A stretch of DNA of 64,000 nucleotides from Spongiibacter taiwanensis (GTDB taxonomy: Bacteria; Pseudomonadota; Gammaproteobacteria; Pseudomonadales; Spongiibacteraceae), in the NCBI RefSeq assembly GCF_023702635.1, contig NZ_CP098455.1:1116001-1180000 (forward strand), given 5' to 3'. Below, one piece after another: positions 19,376 to 29,178 of the stretch (its first letter is position 1; each line of letters starts with the position of its first letter). A program made the position numbers and the translations under genes. Below the pieces are notes generated by a model, which was not told the origin of the DNA, did not search any database, and was given only the letters and a program-made list of their open reading frames with translations.

Positions 19376-19570
19376 TATTATTTGTAAGACACTGTACGCA
19401 AAGTGAGCCTGAACGGTCGTCAAAAATCAGAATTTCGCGCAATATTGATGTCACTACTGCACATTAATTTCTGAAACATAGAGTCAGAATCGGTAATTCC
19501 CCCAGCCTACCTACTGAAAATCACCTATCCTCAATCATAGACGCATTCATCTCACGGAAAGGAGTCCAGG

Positions 19571-20077
19571 ATGAAACTCGCAGGCTATACCCTAATTGAG
19601 TTGCTCACCACGCTGAGTGTTGCCGGCATTCTTGGCGGCCTCGTCCTTCCCTCATCAGTCAGTATGGTTCAAAAATACCGACTGCGCACTGCGGCCTGGG
19701 ATCTGTTTCACAGCATCAATACGGCCAGGGCCAGCGCGATCATGCGCGACCGCCGCGTCACCCTCAGCGCCCCTTCCGGGGATTGGCACGGCGGCGCCGA
19801 GATCTTTGTTGACAGCAACGCCAGTGGCGAGCGGGATACCGGCGAAGAATTGCTCCGTCAGGTGCCAGCCCATCAGGGAGTGAGAATTGAGGGGAACTAC
19901 TGGGTGAAGGAATACATCAGCTTTACACCGGATGGCAGTGCCCGGGCGATCTCCGGCGCTTTTCAGATTGGTACGGTGACAATCTGCCACCCGGAACTGT
20001 CCACCAGCTACGGGCTGGTCATCAGCGTTGGCGGCAGAGTGCGGCTGACATCGTCAGACAAGCCCTGTCCGGGCTAG
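19571..20077 (+). CDS. fimT: Lone FimT/GspH-type minor pilin
   Basis: 168 residues; a strong Shine-Dalgarno AAGGAG lies 7 bases before the ATG. The leader is very short (MKLAG) before [22 protein letters not shown]. The soluble domain has the GspH/FimT pattern ([19 protein letters not shown]) and an acidic [17 protein letters not shown] stretch like the set B FimU. In P. aeruginosa fimT is also a stand-alone gene beside the fimU cluster, but here it is on the opposite strand. Its stop TAG shares the palindrome CTAG with the stop of ispH on the other strand. Confidence 0.83.
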   Translation: MKLAGYTLIELLTTLSVAGILGGLVLPSSVSMVQKYRLRTAAWDLFHSINTARASAIMRDRRVTLSAPSGDWHGGAEIFVDSNASGERDTGEELLRQVPAHQGVRIEGNYWVKEYISFTPDGSARAISGAFQIGTVTICHPELSTSYGLVISVGGRVRLTSSDKPCPG

Positions 20078-21042
20078 TCAATTTCGACCAGGCGCAGCTC
20101 TTTGGGGAGAGAAAAGGTGATATTTTCCGGCCGACCATCCAGCTCCAAGGGGGGCTTGGCGCCCAGCTCCTGCAAGCGGCTTACTACCGCTGCCACCAGC
20201 ACCTCTGGCGCCGAGGCACCGGCAGTGATGCCGATGCGGGGCTGATCCTGCAACCACTCGGGTTGAATATCGGCCTCACTGTCGATGAGGTAGGCCTTGC
20301 AGCCGTTGCGCTCGGCCAGCTCCCGCAAGCGGTTGGAGTTGGAGGAATTGGGAGAGCCCACAACCAACACCAAATCCACCTGGGCGGACAGGGTTTTAAC
20401 AGCGTCCTGGCGATTTTGGGTGGCGTAGCAAATATCGTCCTTGCGCGGCCCCTCAATGGCGGGAAAGCGCGCACGCAGGGCATCAATCACCGCGGCAGTA
20501 TCGTCCATCGACAGGGTCGTCTGGGTAACAAAAGACAGGTGCTCAGGATCATTAACCTCCAACGCCTGGGCCTGGGCCACGTCCTCTACCAGGTAAATCT
20601 GGCCACCATTTTCATTGCGGTACTGGCCCATGGTGCCTTCAACCTCGGGATGACCTTTGTGGCCGATCAGCACGCACTCGCGCCCCTGAGTGCTGAAGTT
20701 CAACACCTCCATATGGACCTTGGTCACTAACGGGCAGGTAGCGTCGAACACCTTGAGCCCGCGACGATCCGCCTCGTCGCGCACGGCCCGGGATACTCCG
20801 TGGGCACTGAAAATCACAATGCGATCATCCGGCACTTCATCGAGCTCGTCGACAAACACCGCGCCGCGCTGACGCAAATTTTCCACCACAAACTTGTTGT
20901 GGACCACTTCATGACGAACGTAAATTGGCCGTCCGAACACGTCCAGCGCCCGGTTTACGATCTCAATGGCCCGGTCCACACCGGCACAAAAACCCCGGGG
21001 GTTGGCCATCACAATCTGCATGTCGTTGGTCACGTCACTCAT
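20074..21042 (-). CDS. ispH: 4-hydroxy-3-methylbut-2-enyl diphosphate reductase
   Basis: Last step of the MEP isoprenoid pathway, reducing HMBPP to IPP and DMAPP with a [4Fe-4S] cluster. The 322 residues have the three cluster cysteines at C19 (PRGFCAGV), C103 (DATCPLV) and C205 ([10 protein letters not shown]). The start overlaps the fkpB stop as ATGA. It closes the murJ-ribF-ileS-lspA-fkpB-ispH series. Its TAG stop overlaps the convergent fimT stop. Confidence 0.97.
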   Translation of the reverse strand: MSDVTNDMQIVMANPRGFCAGVDRAIEIVNRALDVFGRPIYVRHEVVHNKFVVENLRQRGAVFVDELDEVPDDRIVIFSAHGVSRAVRDEADRRGLKVFDATCPLVTKVHMEVLNFSTQGRECVLIGHKGHPEVEGTMGQYRNENGGQIYLVEDVAQAQALEVNDPEHLSFVTQTTLSMDDTAAVIDALRARFPAIEGPRKDDICYATQNRQDAVKTLSAQVDLVLVVGSPNSSNSNRLRELAERNGCKAYLIDSEADIQPEWLQDQPRIGITAGASAPEVLVAAVVSRLQELGAKPPLELDGRPENITFSLPKELRLVEID

Positions 21043-21494
21043 GGGGCTTCACCCTGCGCCTGCACGGCAATGATTTCAACCTTGAACAGCAAAGAGCGAC
21101 CCGCGAGCGGGTGATTAAAGTCTACCTCTACCTGCTCGTCCGAGAAGCTGGCAACCACGCCGGGCAGCTCCGCCCGGGCTGCATCGGCAAAGGAGATCAC
21201 CAGCCCTTCATAGAGCTCCATTTCGGCGCTGAACTGGCTGCGGGGAAAGCGCTGCAGGTTGGCCGGGTTGCGCTGGCCAAAGGCCTCTTCCGGGGGCAGC
21301 TTGAAGGTCTCGGCCTGCCCCGCCGACATGCCCAGCAACTTGCGTTCAACACTGGGCAGCAGGCTGCCGTCACCAAAGACAAAGGTCGCCGGCTTGCGCT
21401 CAAAGGTCGAATCAACAATCTGGCCGTCTTCCAGCATCAGCGCAAAATGCAGGGTGATGCTGCTCTGTTCGGTAACAGTTGTCTGCTCACTCAT
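21039..21494 (-). CDS. fkpB: FKBP-type peptidyl-prolyl isomerase (SlpA/FkpB)
   Basis: 151 residues, a small FKBP with an inserted flap domain. It starts with [21 protein letters not shown] and has the [19 protein letters not shown] segment and the flap region [21 protein letters not shown]. Cytoplasmic proline isomerase/chaperone. Four bases separate its start from the lspA stop, in the standard lspA-fkpB-ispH order. Confidence 0.94.
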   Translation of the reverse strand: MSEQTTVTEQSSITLHFALMLEDGQIVDSTFERKPATFVFGDGSLLPSVERKLLGMSAGQAETFKLPPEEAFGQRNPANLQRFPRSQFSAEMELYEGLVISFADAARAELPGVVASFSDEQVEVDFNHPLAGRSLLFKVEIIAVQAQGEAP

Positions 21495-21498
21495 ACCG

Positions 21499-22026
21499 CT
21501 AACCTTGCCTCTCGTTTTTGGGCTGGGGGTGAATCAACATATCCAGCACCAGAAAAAATGCGCCCACCGAAATTGCCGCATCGGCAATATTGAAGGTGGG
21601 AAAGTAACTGTCCTGCCAGTGCACCGAAATAAAATCGATCACATGACCGTAAATTACCCGGTCGATCAGATTGCCGACGGCGCCGCCAAGTACCAGCGCC
21701 AATCCCAACGCCAACAGCGACTGTTTACGCGGCAAGCGGTACAACCAGATGGCCAGATACACACTCACCCCGGTGGCAATCGCCGAGAAGAACCAGCGCT
21801 GCCAGCCCCCGGCATCGCTGAGAAAGCTGAAGGCGGCGCCCGGGTTGTAGTGCAGGGTGATATTCAATACCGGCAGCACTTCATTGGGTTGGGCGTATTG
21901 CAGTGAGGTGTCCGCCAGGTATTTGGTCAGCTGATCGACCACTATCGCCAGCACCGCCAAGCCAAACCACTTCAACCGATGCCGACGCTGCGCCGCGACC
22001 TCGGCCGGATCACCAAATTCAGGCAT
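21499..22026 (-). CDS. lspA: Lipoprotein signal peptidase
   Basis: About 175 residues, four transmembrane segments. It cleaves prolipoprotein leaders in the inner membrane. The aspartyl active-site blocks are [19 protein letters not shown] and [11 protein letters not shown]. The ATG at 22026 ([10 protein letters not shown]) overlaps the ileS stop by 8 bases (ATGCCTGA); a frame extending to 22056 is inside ileS and was rejected. Confidence 0.95.
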   Translation of the reverse strand: MPEFGDPAEVAAQRRHRLKWFGLAVLAIVVDQLTKYLADTSLQYAQPNEVLPVLNITLHYNPGAAFSFLSDAGGWQRWFFSAIATGVSVYLAIWLYRLPRKQSLLALGLALVLGGAVGNLIDRVIYGHVIDFISVHWQDSYFPTFNIADAAISVGAFFLVLDMLIHPQPKNERQG

Positions 22027-24835
22027 AGTTGCGGTGCTCACCGTGCCCATCAACATTATCGATGCAGCGGAAGCACAGGGTCGGATGCTTCACATCCTGG
22101 CCCACGTCCTCGCGATAATGCCAGCAGCGCTCGCACTTTTCGCCCTCACTGGCGGTGACGCGAATCTGCAAACCGGGCAGCTCGGTTTCCGCCGCCGCAT
22201 TGGCTGCCGAGAGGGGCGCCAGCTTGGCTGCCGAGGTAATCAGCACAAAGCGCAGCTCATCTTGCAGCGCCGTCAGAGTGTTCATCAGTGCTTCATCGCA
22301 AAACAGCGTCACCTCTGCCTGCAGACTGCCGCCAACAATACCGTCTTTACGGCATTGCTCCAGCACTCGGTTCACTGCCGTTTTCACTGCTTGAACCTGC
22401 TGCCAGAAGTCGTCGTTCATCTGCCGGTCGGCGTGAATGCGATTCACCCCCTGGTACCACTCCGCCGCAAATACACTACCTTTGCGCTCACCGGGCAGAT
22501 GCTGCCACAGTTCGTCGGCGGTAAAGCTGAGAATCGGCGCAATCCAGCGAGTCAGTGCCTCGGCAATGTGATACAGCGCGGTTTGGGCGCTGCGCCGGGG
22601 CAGGCTGTCTGCCTGGGTGGTGTACTGACGATCCTTGATGATGTCGAGATAGAAACCACCCAGCTCCACCACACAGAAATTGTGCAGCTTCTGATAAATG
22701 ACGTGGAACTGGTAATTGTCGTAGGCCTTGATGATTTCGGCCTGCAACACCCCGGCCCGCTCGACCGCCCAGCGGTCCAGGGCCAGCATGTCTTCTTCTG
22801 CCACGCTGTGTTCGGCCGGGTCAAAGCCAGCCATATTAGCCAGCAGAAAGCGGGCCGTGTTGCGGATACGACGATAGGAGTCAGCAGTGCGCTTAAAGAT
22901 CTCATCCGACACCGTCATTTCATTGCGGTAATCGGTCGCCGCCACCCACAGCCGCAGAATATCGGCGCCGAGGGTTTTCATAACCTGTTGGGGCGCCACC
23001 ACATTGCCCACCGATTTGGACATTTTGCGGCCCTGGGCATCCACGGTGAAACCGTGGGTGAGCACGCCTTTGTAGGGTGCCACCCCGGCCGTGGCCAGGC
23101 CAGTGAGCAGAGACGACTGGAACCAGCCCCGATGCTGATCAGAGCCCTCCAGATAAAGGTCTGCCGGGAAGGCCAGCTTGTCGTTCTGCTTCAGCACGGC
23201 GTAGTGAGTCACGCCGGAGTCAAACCACACATCCAGGGTGTCGCTTACCTTGTCGTACTGCTCGGCCTCATCGCCCAGCAGCTCATCGGGCGACAGATCA
23301 AACCAGGCCTGAATACCGCCCTGCTCAACCCGCTGGGCGACGGCTTCGATCAGCTCCGGGGTATTGGGGTGCAGTTCGGCGGTGTCCTTGTGCACAAACA
23401 ACGCGATGGGCACACCCCAGGTGCGCTGCCGGGAGATACACCAGTCGGGCCGCTCCTGCAGCATCGACTCAATCCGCGCCTGCCCCCAGGACGGCGTCCA
23501 GTTCACACCTTTAACCGCGTCCAGCGCCGTATCGAGCAAGCCGTTCTTGTGCATGCTGACAAACCACTGGGGGGTCGCCCGGAAAATAATCGGCGTTTTG
23601 TGCCGCCAGCAATGGGGGTAGCTGTGCTCCAGCTTCTTGCTGGCCAGCAGACGCCCGCGTTCTTCAAGTACCGCCAGCACGCTGTCATTGGCTTTGAATA
23701 CGTGCTCGCCGGCAAACAGCGGTGTGCCCTCAATAAAAGTGCCATTGGCCGCCACCGGGTTACTGACTTCCAAGCCGTACTTATTGCCCACAATAAAGTC
23801 GTCCTGACCGTGGGCAGGCGCGGTGTGCACCGCGCCGGTACCGGCATCAGTGGTGACGTGATCGCCGAGAATCACCGGCACCTGGCGGTCGTAGAAGGGA
23901 TGCTGCAGCTGCAGGTTTTCCAGATCGGCGCCCTTGCACCGCCCGGCCACCGCAAACTGCTCCACACCGTAGCGCGCCAGCGCTTTCTCGTAGAGGGCTT
24001 CAGCCAACAACACCACATAGGCACGCCCCTGCTGCTCGAATTGCAGCCACAGATAATCCAGCTCCGGGTGCAGCGCCACCGCCATATTGGCGGGCAGTGT
24101 CCAGGGGGTGGTCGTCCAGATCACCAGGTTGAGTTCACCCTCTGCCGCATTAAGGCCGCAGCGCTCCCGAGCCGATGCCTGATCAACCAGGGCAAAGGCA
24201 ACGTCGATGGCTGGTGACGTTTTGTCCTGATACTCCACCTCGGCTTCGGCCAGGGCTGAGCGGCAGTCCAAACACCAGTGCACGGGCTTGAAGCCCTTTT
24301 GCAGGTGGCCATTCTCGGCGATCTTGCCCAGCGCGCGGATGATATTGGCTTCCACGTCGAAGCTCATGGTCAGGTAGGGATTGTCCCAATCGCCAAACAC
24401 ACCGAGACGCTTGAAGTCTTCCCGCTGGCCGTTCACCTGCTTCATGGCGTACTTGCGGCATTCTTCACGGAAGGTGGCCGCATCTACCTTTTGGCCCGGC
24501 TTGCCGATTTTCTTTTCAACATTCAGCTCAATGGGCAAACCGTGGCAGTCCCAGCCCGGCACATAGGGCGCGTCGAAACCGCTCATGGTTTTCGATTTAA
24601 CGATCATGTCTTTGATGATCTTGTTTACCGCATGACCGATATGAATATCGCCGTTGGCGTAGGGCGGTCCGTCGTGAAGAATAAACTTCTCCCGCCCGCT
24701 ACGCGCCTCGCGAATCTCGCTGTAAACATCCTGTTCAGCCCATTGCTTCAACATCTGGGGCTCCCGCTGGGCCAAATTTGCCTTCATGGCAAAGTCCGTG
24801 CTGGGCAGGTTCAGGGTGTGTTTGTAATCACTCAT
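22019..24835 (-). CDS. ileS: Isoleucyl-tRNA synthetase
   Basis: 938 residues, type I (bacterial) IleRS. The HIGH motif appears as [10 protein letters not shown], the KMSKS motif as [10 protein letters not shown], and the C-terminal zinc site as [10 protein letters not shown] and [11 protein letters not shown]. An editing domain lies between them. It is cotranslated with lspA. A 61-base gap separates it from ribF. Confidence 0.98.
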   Translation of the reverse strand: MSDYKHTLNLPSTDFAMKANLAQREPQMLKQWAEQDVYSEIREARSGREKFILHDGPPYANGDIHIGHAVNKIIKDMIVKSKTMSGFDAPYVPGWDCHGLPIELNVEKKIGKPGQKVDAATFREECRKYAMKQVNGQREDFKRLGVFGDWDNPYLTMSFDVEANIIRALGKIAENGHLQKGFKPVHWCLDCRSALAEAEVEYQDKTSPAIDVAFALVDQASARERCGLNAAEGELNLVIWTTTPWTLPANMAVALHPELDYLWLQFEQQGRAYVVLLAEALYEKALARYGVEQFAVAGRCKGADLENLQLQHPFYDRQVPVILGDHVTTDAGTGAVHTAPAHGQDDFIVGNKYGLEVSNPVAANGTFIEGTPLFAGEHVFKANDSVLAVLEERGRLLASKKLEHSYPHCWRHKTPIIFRATPQWFVSMHKNGLLDTALDAVKGVNWTPSWGQARIESMLQERPDWCISRQRTWGVPIALFVHKDTAELHPNTPELIEAVAQRVEQGGIQAWFDLSPDELLGDEAEQYDKVSDTLDVWFDSGVTHYAVLKQNDKLAFPADLYLEGSDQHRGWFQSSLLTGLATAGVAPYKGVLTHGFTVDAQGRKMSKSVGNVVAPQQVMKTLGADILRLWVAATDYRNEMTVSDEIFKRTADSYRRIRNTARFLLANMAGFDPAEHSVAEEDMLALDRWAVERAGVLQAEIIKAYDNYQFHVIYQKLHNFCVVELGGFYLDIIKDRQYTTQADSLPRRSAQTALYHIAEALTRWIAPILSFTADELWQHLPGERKGSVFAAEWYQGVNRIHADRQMNDDFWQQVQAVKTAVNRVLEQCRKDGIVGGSLQAEVTLFCDEALMNTLTALQDELRFVLITSAAKLAPLSAANAAAETELPGLQIRVTASEGEKCERCWHYREDVGQDVKHPTLCFRCIDNVDGHGEHRNYA

Positions 24836-24896
24836 AAATAATCGTCAGTCGTAGGCCGAAATGGGTCATTGGCTGTTGCTGTGGAGTGCCCCTTCG

Positions 24897-25826
24897 CTAG
24901 TGCGCGAAGTAGCGCCGTGCCTCGTCGATATCCTCGGCAATCTGCGCCTGAAGCGCGGGGATACCATCAAATTTCATTTCTTCCCGGAGTTTTTTCCGGA
25001 ACGTCACCGTTAGCGTCTTGCCGTAAATGGTGCGATCAAAATCGAGCAAGTGAACCTCAAGGATGGCCTCGGACAAGTCGCCGACCGTGGGCCGCACGCC
25101 GACATTGGCAACACCCTGCAGCGGCGCTTCCCCCAGCCCGGACACCTCAACCGCAAACACACCAGAAAGGGGGGAGCGCAGCCGCCGCAACTGGAGGTTG
25201 GCGGTGGGCGCATTGATGGTGCGGCCGAGCTGCTTTCCCATCACCACCCGACCGGAAATACTGTACGGGCGGCCGAGCAGCCGCTCGGCCAGGGCAAAGT
25301 CGCTTTGCGCCAGCACCTCGCGAATGCGCGTGCTGCTCACCCGCTCGCCGGAGATTTTCAATGTGGAGGTATCCTCCACCTCAAAGCCGTCCTTCAAACC
25401 GTATTCGCGCAGCAGATTAAAGTCGCCGCTGCGGTTGCGGCCAAAGCGCAGATCGTCGCCCACCACAATGTATTTTGCGTCCAGGCAGTCAACAAACAGG
25501 CGGCGGATAAACTCCTCCGCATCCATGTTGCGCAGCTCATTGGTGAAGCGAATCCGCACCACCCGATCCACGCCGAGTTTTGCCAGCGCCAAAAACTTTT
25601 CGCGAAAGCTCATCAATCTGGCCGGGGCTTTGCCCGGCGCCAAAAACTCCCGGGGCAGCGGCTCAAACAGGATGACTGCACTGGGCAGCCCCAGCTCTTT
25701 GCCCTTGCTGATTAGCTGCTGCAAAACCGCCTGATGTCCCAGATGCACACCATCGAAGGCGCCAATCGTGGCAACAGTGCCCCGATGACGAGATCGAAAA
25801 TTGTGAAATCCGCGAATCAGCTCCAT
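24897..25826 (-). CDS. ribF: Bifunctional riboflavin kinase / FAD synthetase
   Basis: 309 residues. The N-terminal FMN adenylyltransferase domain has the nucleotide-binding motif GAFDGVHLGHQ and the segment SSTRIREVLAQ; the C-terminal riboflavin kinase domain has GRTINAPTANLQL. It makes FMN and FAD. It sits between murJ and ileS as in many gammaproteobacteria. Confidence 0.97.
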   Translation of the reverse strand: MELIRGFHNFRSRHRGTVATIGAFDGVHLGHQAVLQQLISKGKELGLPSAVILFEPLPREFLAPGKAPARLMSFREKFLALAKLGVDRVVRIRFTNELRNMDAEEFIRRLFVDCLDAKYIVVGDDLRFGRNRSGDFNLLREYGLKDGFEVEDTSTLKISGERVSSTRIREVLAQSDFALAERLLGRPYSISGRVVMGKQLGRTINAPTANLQLRRLRSPLSGVFAVEVSGLGEAPLQGVANVGVRPTVGDLSEAILEVHLLDFDRTIYGKTLTVTFRKKLREEMKFDGIPALQAQIAEDIDEARRYFAH

Positions 25827-25905
25827 GGAAGCCCGTTCTGTAAGCCAAGCAAAGCGCGTGATTATAGCCCAGTCACGGCCTCGACTTAAACGACTGATAG
25901 CGCAA

Positions 25906-27486
25906 TCAATGGCCGCGAAATTCGGCCAGGCGCTGGCCGGCGGCGACCAACATGATCAGATAACTGAGCGCGCCCGCCAGACACAGCCCCAACATCGCCA
26001 GGCCACGCTGCCACCAGGGCCATTGCAGCAGTTGGTCTAACAGGGAGTTACCCCACCAGAGCACCACCGCCATCGTTAGGGTGGCCAACATCACCCGCGC
26101 CAAAAAGGGCCACCACCCGGGTGATGGCCGGTAGGCCTCGTTGCGGCGCAGCCCCCGGTACAGCAGGCCGGCGTTGATCCAGGCGGAGATGGAGGTGGCC
26201 AGCGCCAGGCCAACGTGGCCAATTTGCCAGTACAGGTGCAAGGGAATGACCAGTGCGATGTTAAAAACCATATTGGCTACCATGGCGATAATGCCAATAC
26301 GAACCGGGGTTTTGGTATCCTGGCGAGCGTAAAATCCTGGCGCCAGCACCTTGATCAACATGAAGGCAATCAAGCCAGCGGTATAGGCCTGCAAACTCAG
26401 CGCCGCCATGCCCACATCCCGACTGCCCAGCTCGCCGTACTGAAACAGCGTGGTGAGAATGGTTTCCGCCAGCAGTGCCAGGGCCACTGCCGCCGGCACC
26501 GCAATCAACAGCACGCCGCGCAGCCCCCAATCCAGGGTTTTGGCAAAGGCGACCTCGTCGCCCCCCGCTTTCAGCCGCGACAGCTTCGGCAGAATCACCG
26601 TGGCGATGGCGATGGCGAAGACCCCCAGCGGCAGCTCCACCAGACGGTCCGAGTAATACAGCCAGGAAATACTGCCGGTGGGCAGAAATGACGCCAACAC
26701 CGTATCCAGCAGCAGGTTGATCTGACTCACCGACACCCCAAACAGGGCGGGAATCATAAGCTGCACCACCCGCTGCACCCCATCATCTTTCCAACCCCAG
26801 CGGGGACAGGGCAGCATGTGGATACGCTGCAAAAAGGGTAACTGGAAGGTCAGCTGCACCACCCCGGCCATCAGCACCCCCCAGGCCAGGGCCATGGCGG
26901 GTTCGGCAAAATAGGGGGACATCAACACGGCCGCCGCAATCAGACAGACGTTGAGCAGCACCGGTGTGAAGGCGGGAATGGCAAAGCGACCAAAGCTGTT
27001 GAGCACCGCCCCGGCGAAGCCGGTCATGGAAATGAGCAGCAGGTAGGGGAAGGTAATGCGGATCATGTCGCTGGTCAGGGCGAACTTGGTCGGATCATCG
27101 CGAAATCCCGGGGCAAAAATCATCGTCACCACCGGCGCACCCACCACCGCCAGGGCAGTGACCACTGTCAGGATGCCGCCGAGCACCCCGGATACCCGAT
27201 CCACCAGCGCCTTCACACTGGCGTGATCCCCCCGCTCCCGGTACTCCGACAACACCGGCACAAAGGCCTGGGAAAAAGCCCCCTCGGCAAACAGACGGCG
27301 CAAAAAGTTGGGGATTTTAAAGGCGACAAAGAAACAGTCGGCATTGGCCGTGGCGCCGAGAAAGGCGGCAATCACCACGTCGCGAATCAGACCGAGAATT
27401 CGCGACAAAAAGGTCATCACGCTGACCAGCGCACTCGAGCGCAGCAGGCCCGCTGCCTTTTTCTCCCCAGCCAACGCGCCGCTCAT
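25906..27486 (-). CDS. murJ: Lipid II flippase MurJ
   Basis: 526 residues, about 14 transmembrane segments, MOP/MATE superfamily. It flips lipid II across the inner membrane for peptidoglycan synthesis. The family N-terminus is clear (MTFLSRILGLIRDVVIAAFLG, with ADCFFVAFKIPNFLRRLFAEG after it). The start overlaps the nudix gene stop as ATGA. In Pseudomonas rpsT lies upstream; here a Nudix hydrolase gene is coupled instead. Confidence 0.96.
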   Translation of the reverse strand: MSGALAGEKKAAGLLRSSALVSVMTFLSRILGLIRDVVIAAFLGATANADCFFVAFKIPNFLRRLFAEGAFSQAFVPVLSEYRERGDHASVKALVDRVSGVLGGILTVVTALAVVGAPVVTMIFAPGFRDDPTKFALTSDMIRITFPYLLLISMTGFAGAVLNSFGRFAIPAFTPVLLNVCLIAAAVLMSPYFAEPAMALAWGVLMAGVVQLTFQLPFLQRIHMLPCPRWGWKDDGVQRVVQLMIPALFGVSVSQINLLLDTVLASFLPTGSISWLYYSDRLVELPLGVFAIAIATVILPKLSRLKAGGDEVAFAKTLDWGLRGVLLIAVPAAVALALLAETILTTLFQYGELGSRDVGMAALSLQAYTAGLIAFMLIKVLAPGFYARQDTKTPVRIGIIAMVANMVFNIALVIPLHLYWQIGHVGLALATSISAWINAGLLYRGLRRNEAYRPSPGWWPFLARVMLATLTMAVVLWWGNSLLDQLLQWPWWQRGLAMLGLCLAGALSYLIMLVAAGQRLAEFRGH

Positions 27487-28097
27487 TCAGACAGCCAACC
27501 CTTGCGCACACCGTCGCGATTCAACGCCAGCCACTGCAGCGCAATGATCGTGTGAGCGTTATCCACCTCACCGCGCGCCATCATCGCCAATGCCTCTGCA
27601 AAGGAATAAACGCTGGCGCGGATATCCTCGCCCTCCTCAGGCAGCCCAAAATGGCCGCCCGCCCCCGCCAGATGGCAGCGGCCGCAGAAGAGATAAAAAT
27701 ATTCGTCGCTGCCGCCAGGCGAGGAAAAATACCGTCCGATTGGCGCGAGCTCGTCCAGGCTTACCCCGGCCTCCTCCACCGCCTCCCGGCGAGCCACCTG
27801 TTCGGGGCTCTCGTCTTTGTCGATCAAGCCCGCCACCAGTTCTTTCAACCAGGGACCACCTTCGCGCTGCAACGCACCTACCCGAAACTGCTCAATCAAC
27901 AGCACTTCATCGCGCTCGGGATCATAGGGCAAGACCCCCACTGCTGCGCCGCGCACCATCAGCTCGCGATTAATGGGCGCCCCCCAGCCACCGCCAAACA
28001 GCCGGTGGCGCAAGCGCAAACTGCGCAGGCTGAAAAAGCCCTTCCAGCTCAGCTGGTCGTCAATGACCTCAACATCATCGCGCTTGAACTTGCTCAT
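27483..28097 (-). CDS. nudF: ADP-ribose pyrophosphatase-like Nudix hydrolase
   Basis: 204 residues. The Nudix box G-x5-E-x7-REUxEExGU is seen as GLIDKDESPEQVARREAVEE followed by AGV. Size and flanking residues (GPWLKELVAGL; YFSSPGGSDEYFYLFCG) match the ADP-ribose pyrophosphatase NudF type. The ATG at 28097 shares bases with the pyrB stop (TGATG), and its own stop overlaps murJ, so pyrB-nudF-murJ are translationally coupled. The exact substrate is inferred from the family. Confidence 0.87.
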   Translation of the reverse strand: MSKFKRDDVEVIDDQLSWKGFFSLRSLRLRHRLFGGGWGAPINRELMVRGAAVGVLPYDPERDEVLLIEQFRVGALQREGGPWLKELVAGLIDKDESPEQVARREAVEEAGVSLDELAPIGRYFSSPGGSDEYFYLFCGRCHLAGAGGHFGLPEEGEDIRASVYSFAEALAMMARGEVDNAHTIIALQWLALNRDGVRKGWLSE

Positions 28098-29113
28098 CAA
28101 AATCGTCGCTCGGTATACCAGTTAACATCCCGGGCGTTCTTGTCGACCTGATCGACCACATCCAGCACCATGGCAAACAGGGCCATCCGCACCAACACGC
28201 CATTGTCAGCCTGACGGAAGATCGCCAGGTTGGGGTTGTCGTTCAGGTCGTTATCGAGCTCATTGGCCTCTACCCGTGAATCCCGCGGCAGGGGGTGCAT
28301 AATCACCGTGTTAGGCTCGCAGTAGGCAGTGTAAATCGCCTGATTCAGGCGGTAGCGCCCGCGATACATGTCCGCCTCGGCCCGGTCGGCAAAGCGCTCT
28401 TCCTGAATTCGAGTCGAGTAACAAATATCGATGTGGGCCAGGCTGTCTTCCATGACATTCGACTGGAAGACACTGTGGCCCGCCTCGCGCAGGCGCTCAA
28501 CCAGGTCCTGGGGCATGGCCAACTCCGGTGGTGAAATCAGGGTCACACTGACCCGCTCGAACAAGCACAGCAACTTGCACAGCGAGTGCACGGTGCGCCC
28601 GTATTTCAAATCGCCAATCATGGCAATGCGCAGACCGTCCAGATCATTGCGCCCCTGGTGCTGGAGTTCCTTGCGAATGGTGTACAAATCCAGCAGGGCC
28701 TGGCTGGGGTGCTCGTTGGCGCCATCGCCGCCGTTGAGTACCGGCACCCGGCTGGCCGCGGCAAATTCTGCCACCGAGCCCGAAGCGGGGTGGCGCATGA
28801 CGATCACATCGCTGTAGCCGCTGAGCACCCGAGCGGTGTCGTAGAGCGACTCGCCCTTGGCAATCGCCGAGCTTTCAAAGCCGGTGGTTTCGCGCACTTC
28901 GCCGCCGAGCAGGTTGAAGGCGCAGCCAAAACTGACCCGGGTCCGGGTGGAAGGCTCGAAGAACATATTGCCCAGAATGGCGCCGTCGAGGACCTTGGTT
29001 ACCCGCTCGCGATGGGCGTAGGGAATCATCATGTCAGCAACATCGAAGATGCGTTCAATGTCCTGCCGCTCGAACTGCTCGATGGAGAGTATGTGACTAC
29101 CGGCAAATTTCAC
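28097..29113 (-). CDS. pyrB: Aspartate carbamoyltransferase catalytic subunit
   Basis: 338 residues, first committed step of pyrimidine synthesis. The carbamoyl-phosphate motif FFEPSTRTRVSF, the segment VIVMRHPASG, NEHPSQALLDL and the C-terminal HPLPRDSR are all present. It starts with GTG, with GGAG 8 bases upstream. No pyrI regulatory subunit or pyrC-like partner is adjacent, and the sequence resembles the enterobacterial catalytic chain more than the short Pseudomonas PyrB. An ornithine carbamoyltransferase was considered but the MRHP and HPLPRD patterns favour aspartate. Confidence 0.9.
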   Translation of the reverse strand: MKFAGSHILSIEQFERQDIERIFDVADMMIPYAHRERVTKVLDGAILGNMFFEPSTRTRVSFGCAFNLLGGEVRETTGFESSAIAKGESLYDTARVLSGYSDVIVMRHPASGSVAEFAAASRVPVLNGGDGANEHPSQALLDLYTIRKELQHQGRNDLDGLRIAMIGDLKYGRTVHSLCKLLCLFERVSVTLISPPELAMPQDLVERLREAGHSVFQSNVMEDSLAHIDICYSTRIQEERFADRAEADMYRGRYRLNQAIYTAYCEPNTVIMHPLPRDSRVEANELDNDLNDNPNLAIFRQADNGVLVRMALFAMVLDVVDQVDKNARDVNWYTERRF

Positions 29114-29178
29114 TGTGATATCTCCGATTTGGGGCCAGCCTCAACGGGCCAGCCGGTACTGACAATAAATCGATTGCG

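Noticed and set aside
22034..24217. 727-residue open frame on the plus strand
   Set aside because: It is the antisense shadow of ileS, with no ribosome binding site and no family motif; GC-rich codon use keeps the opposite frame open.
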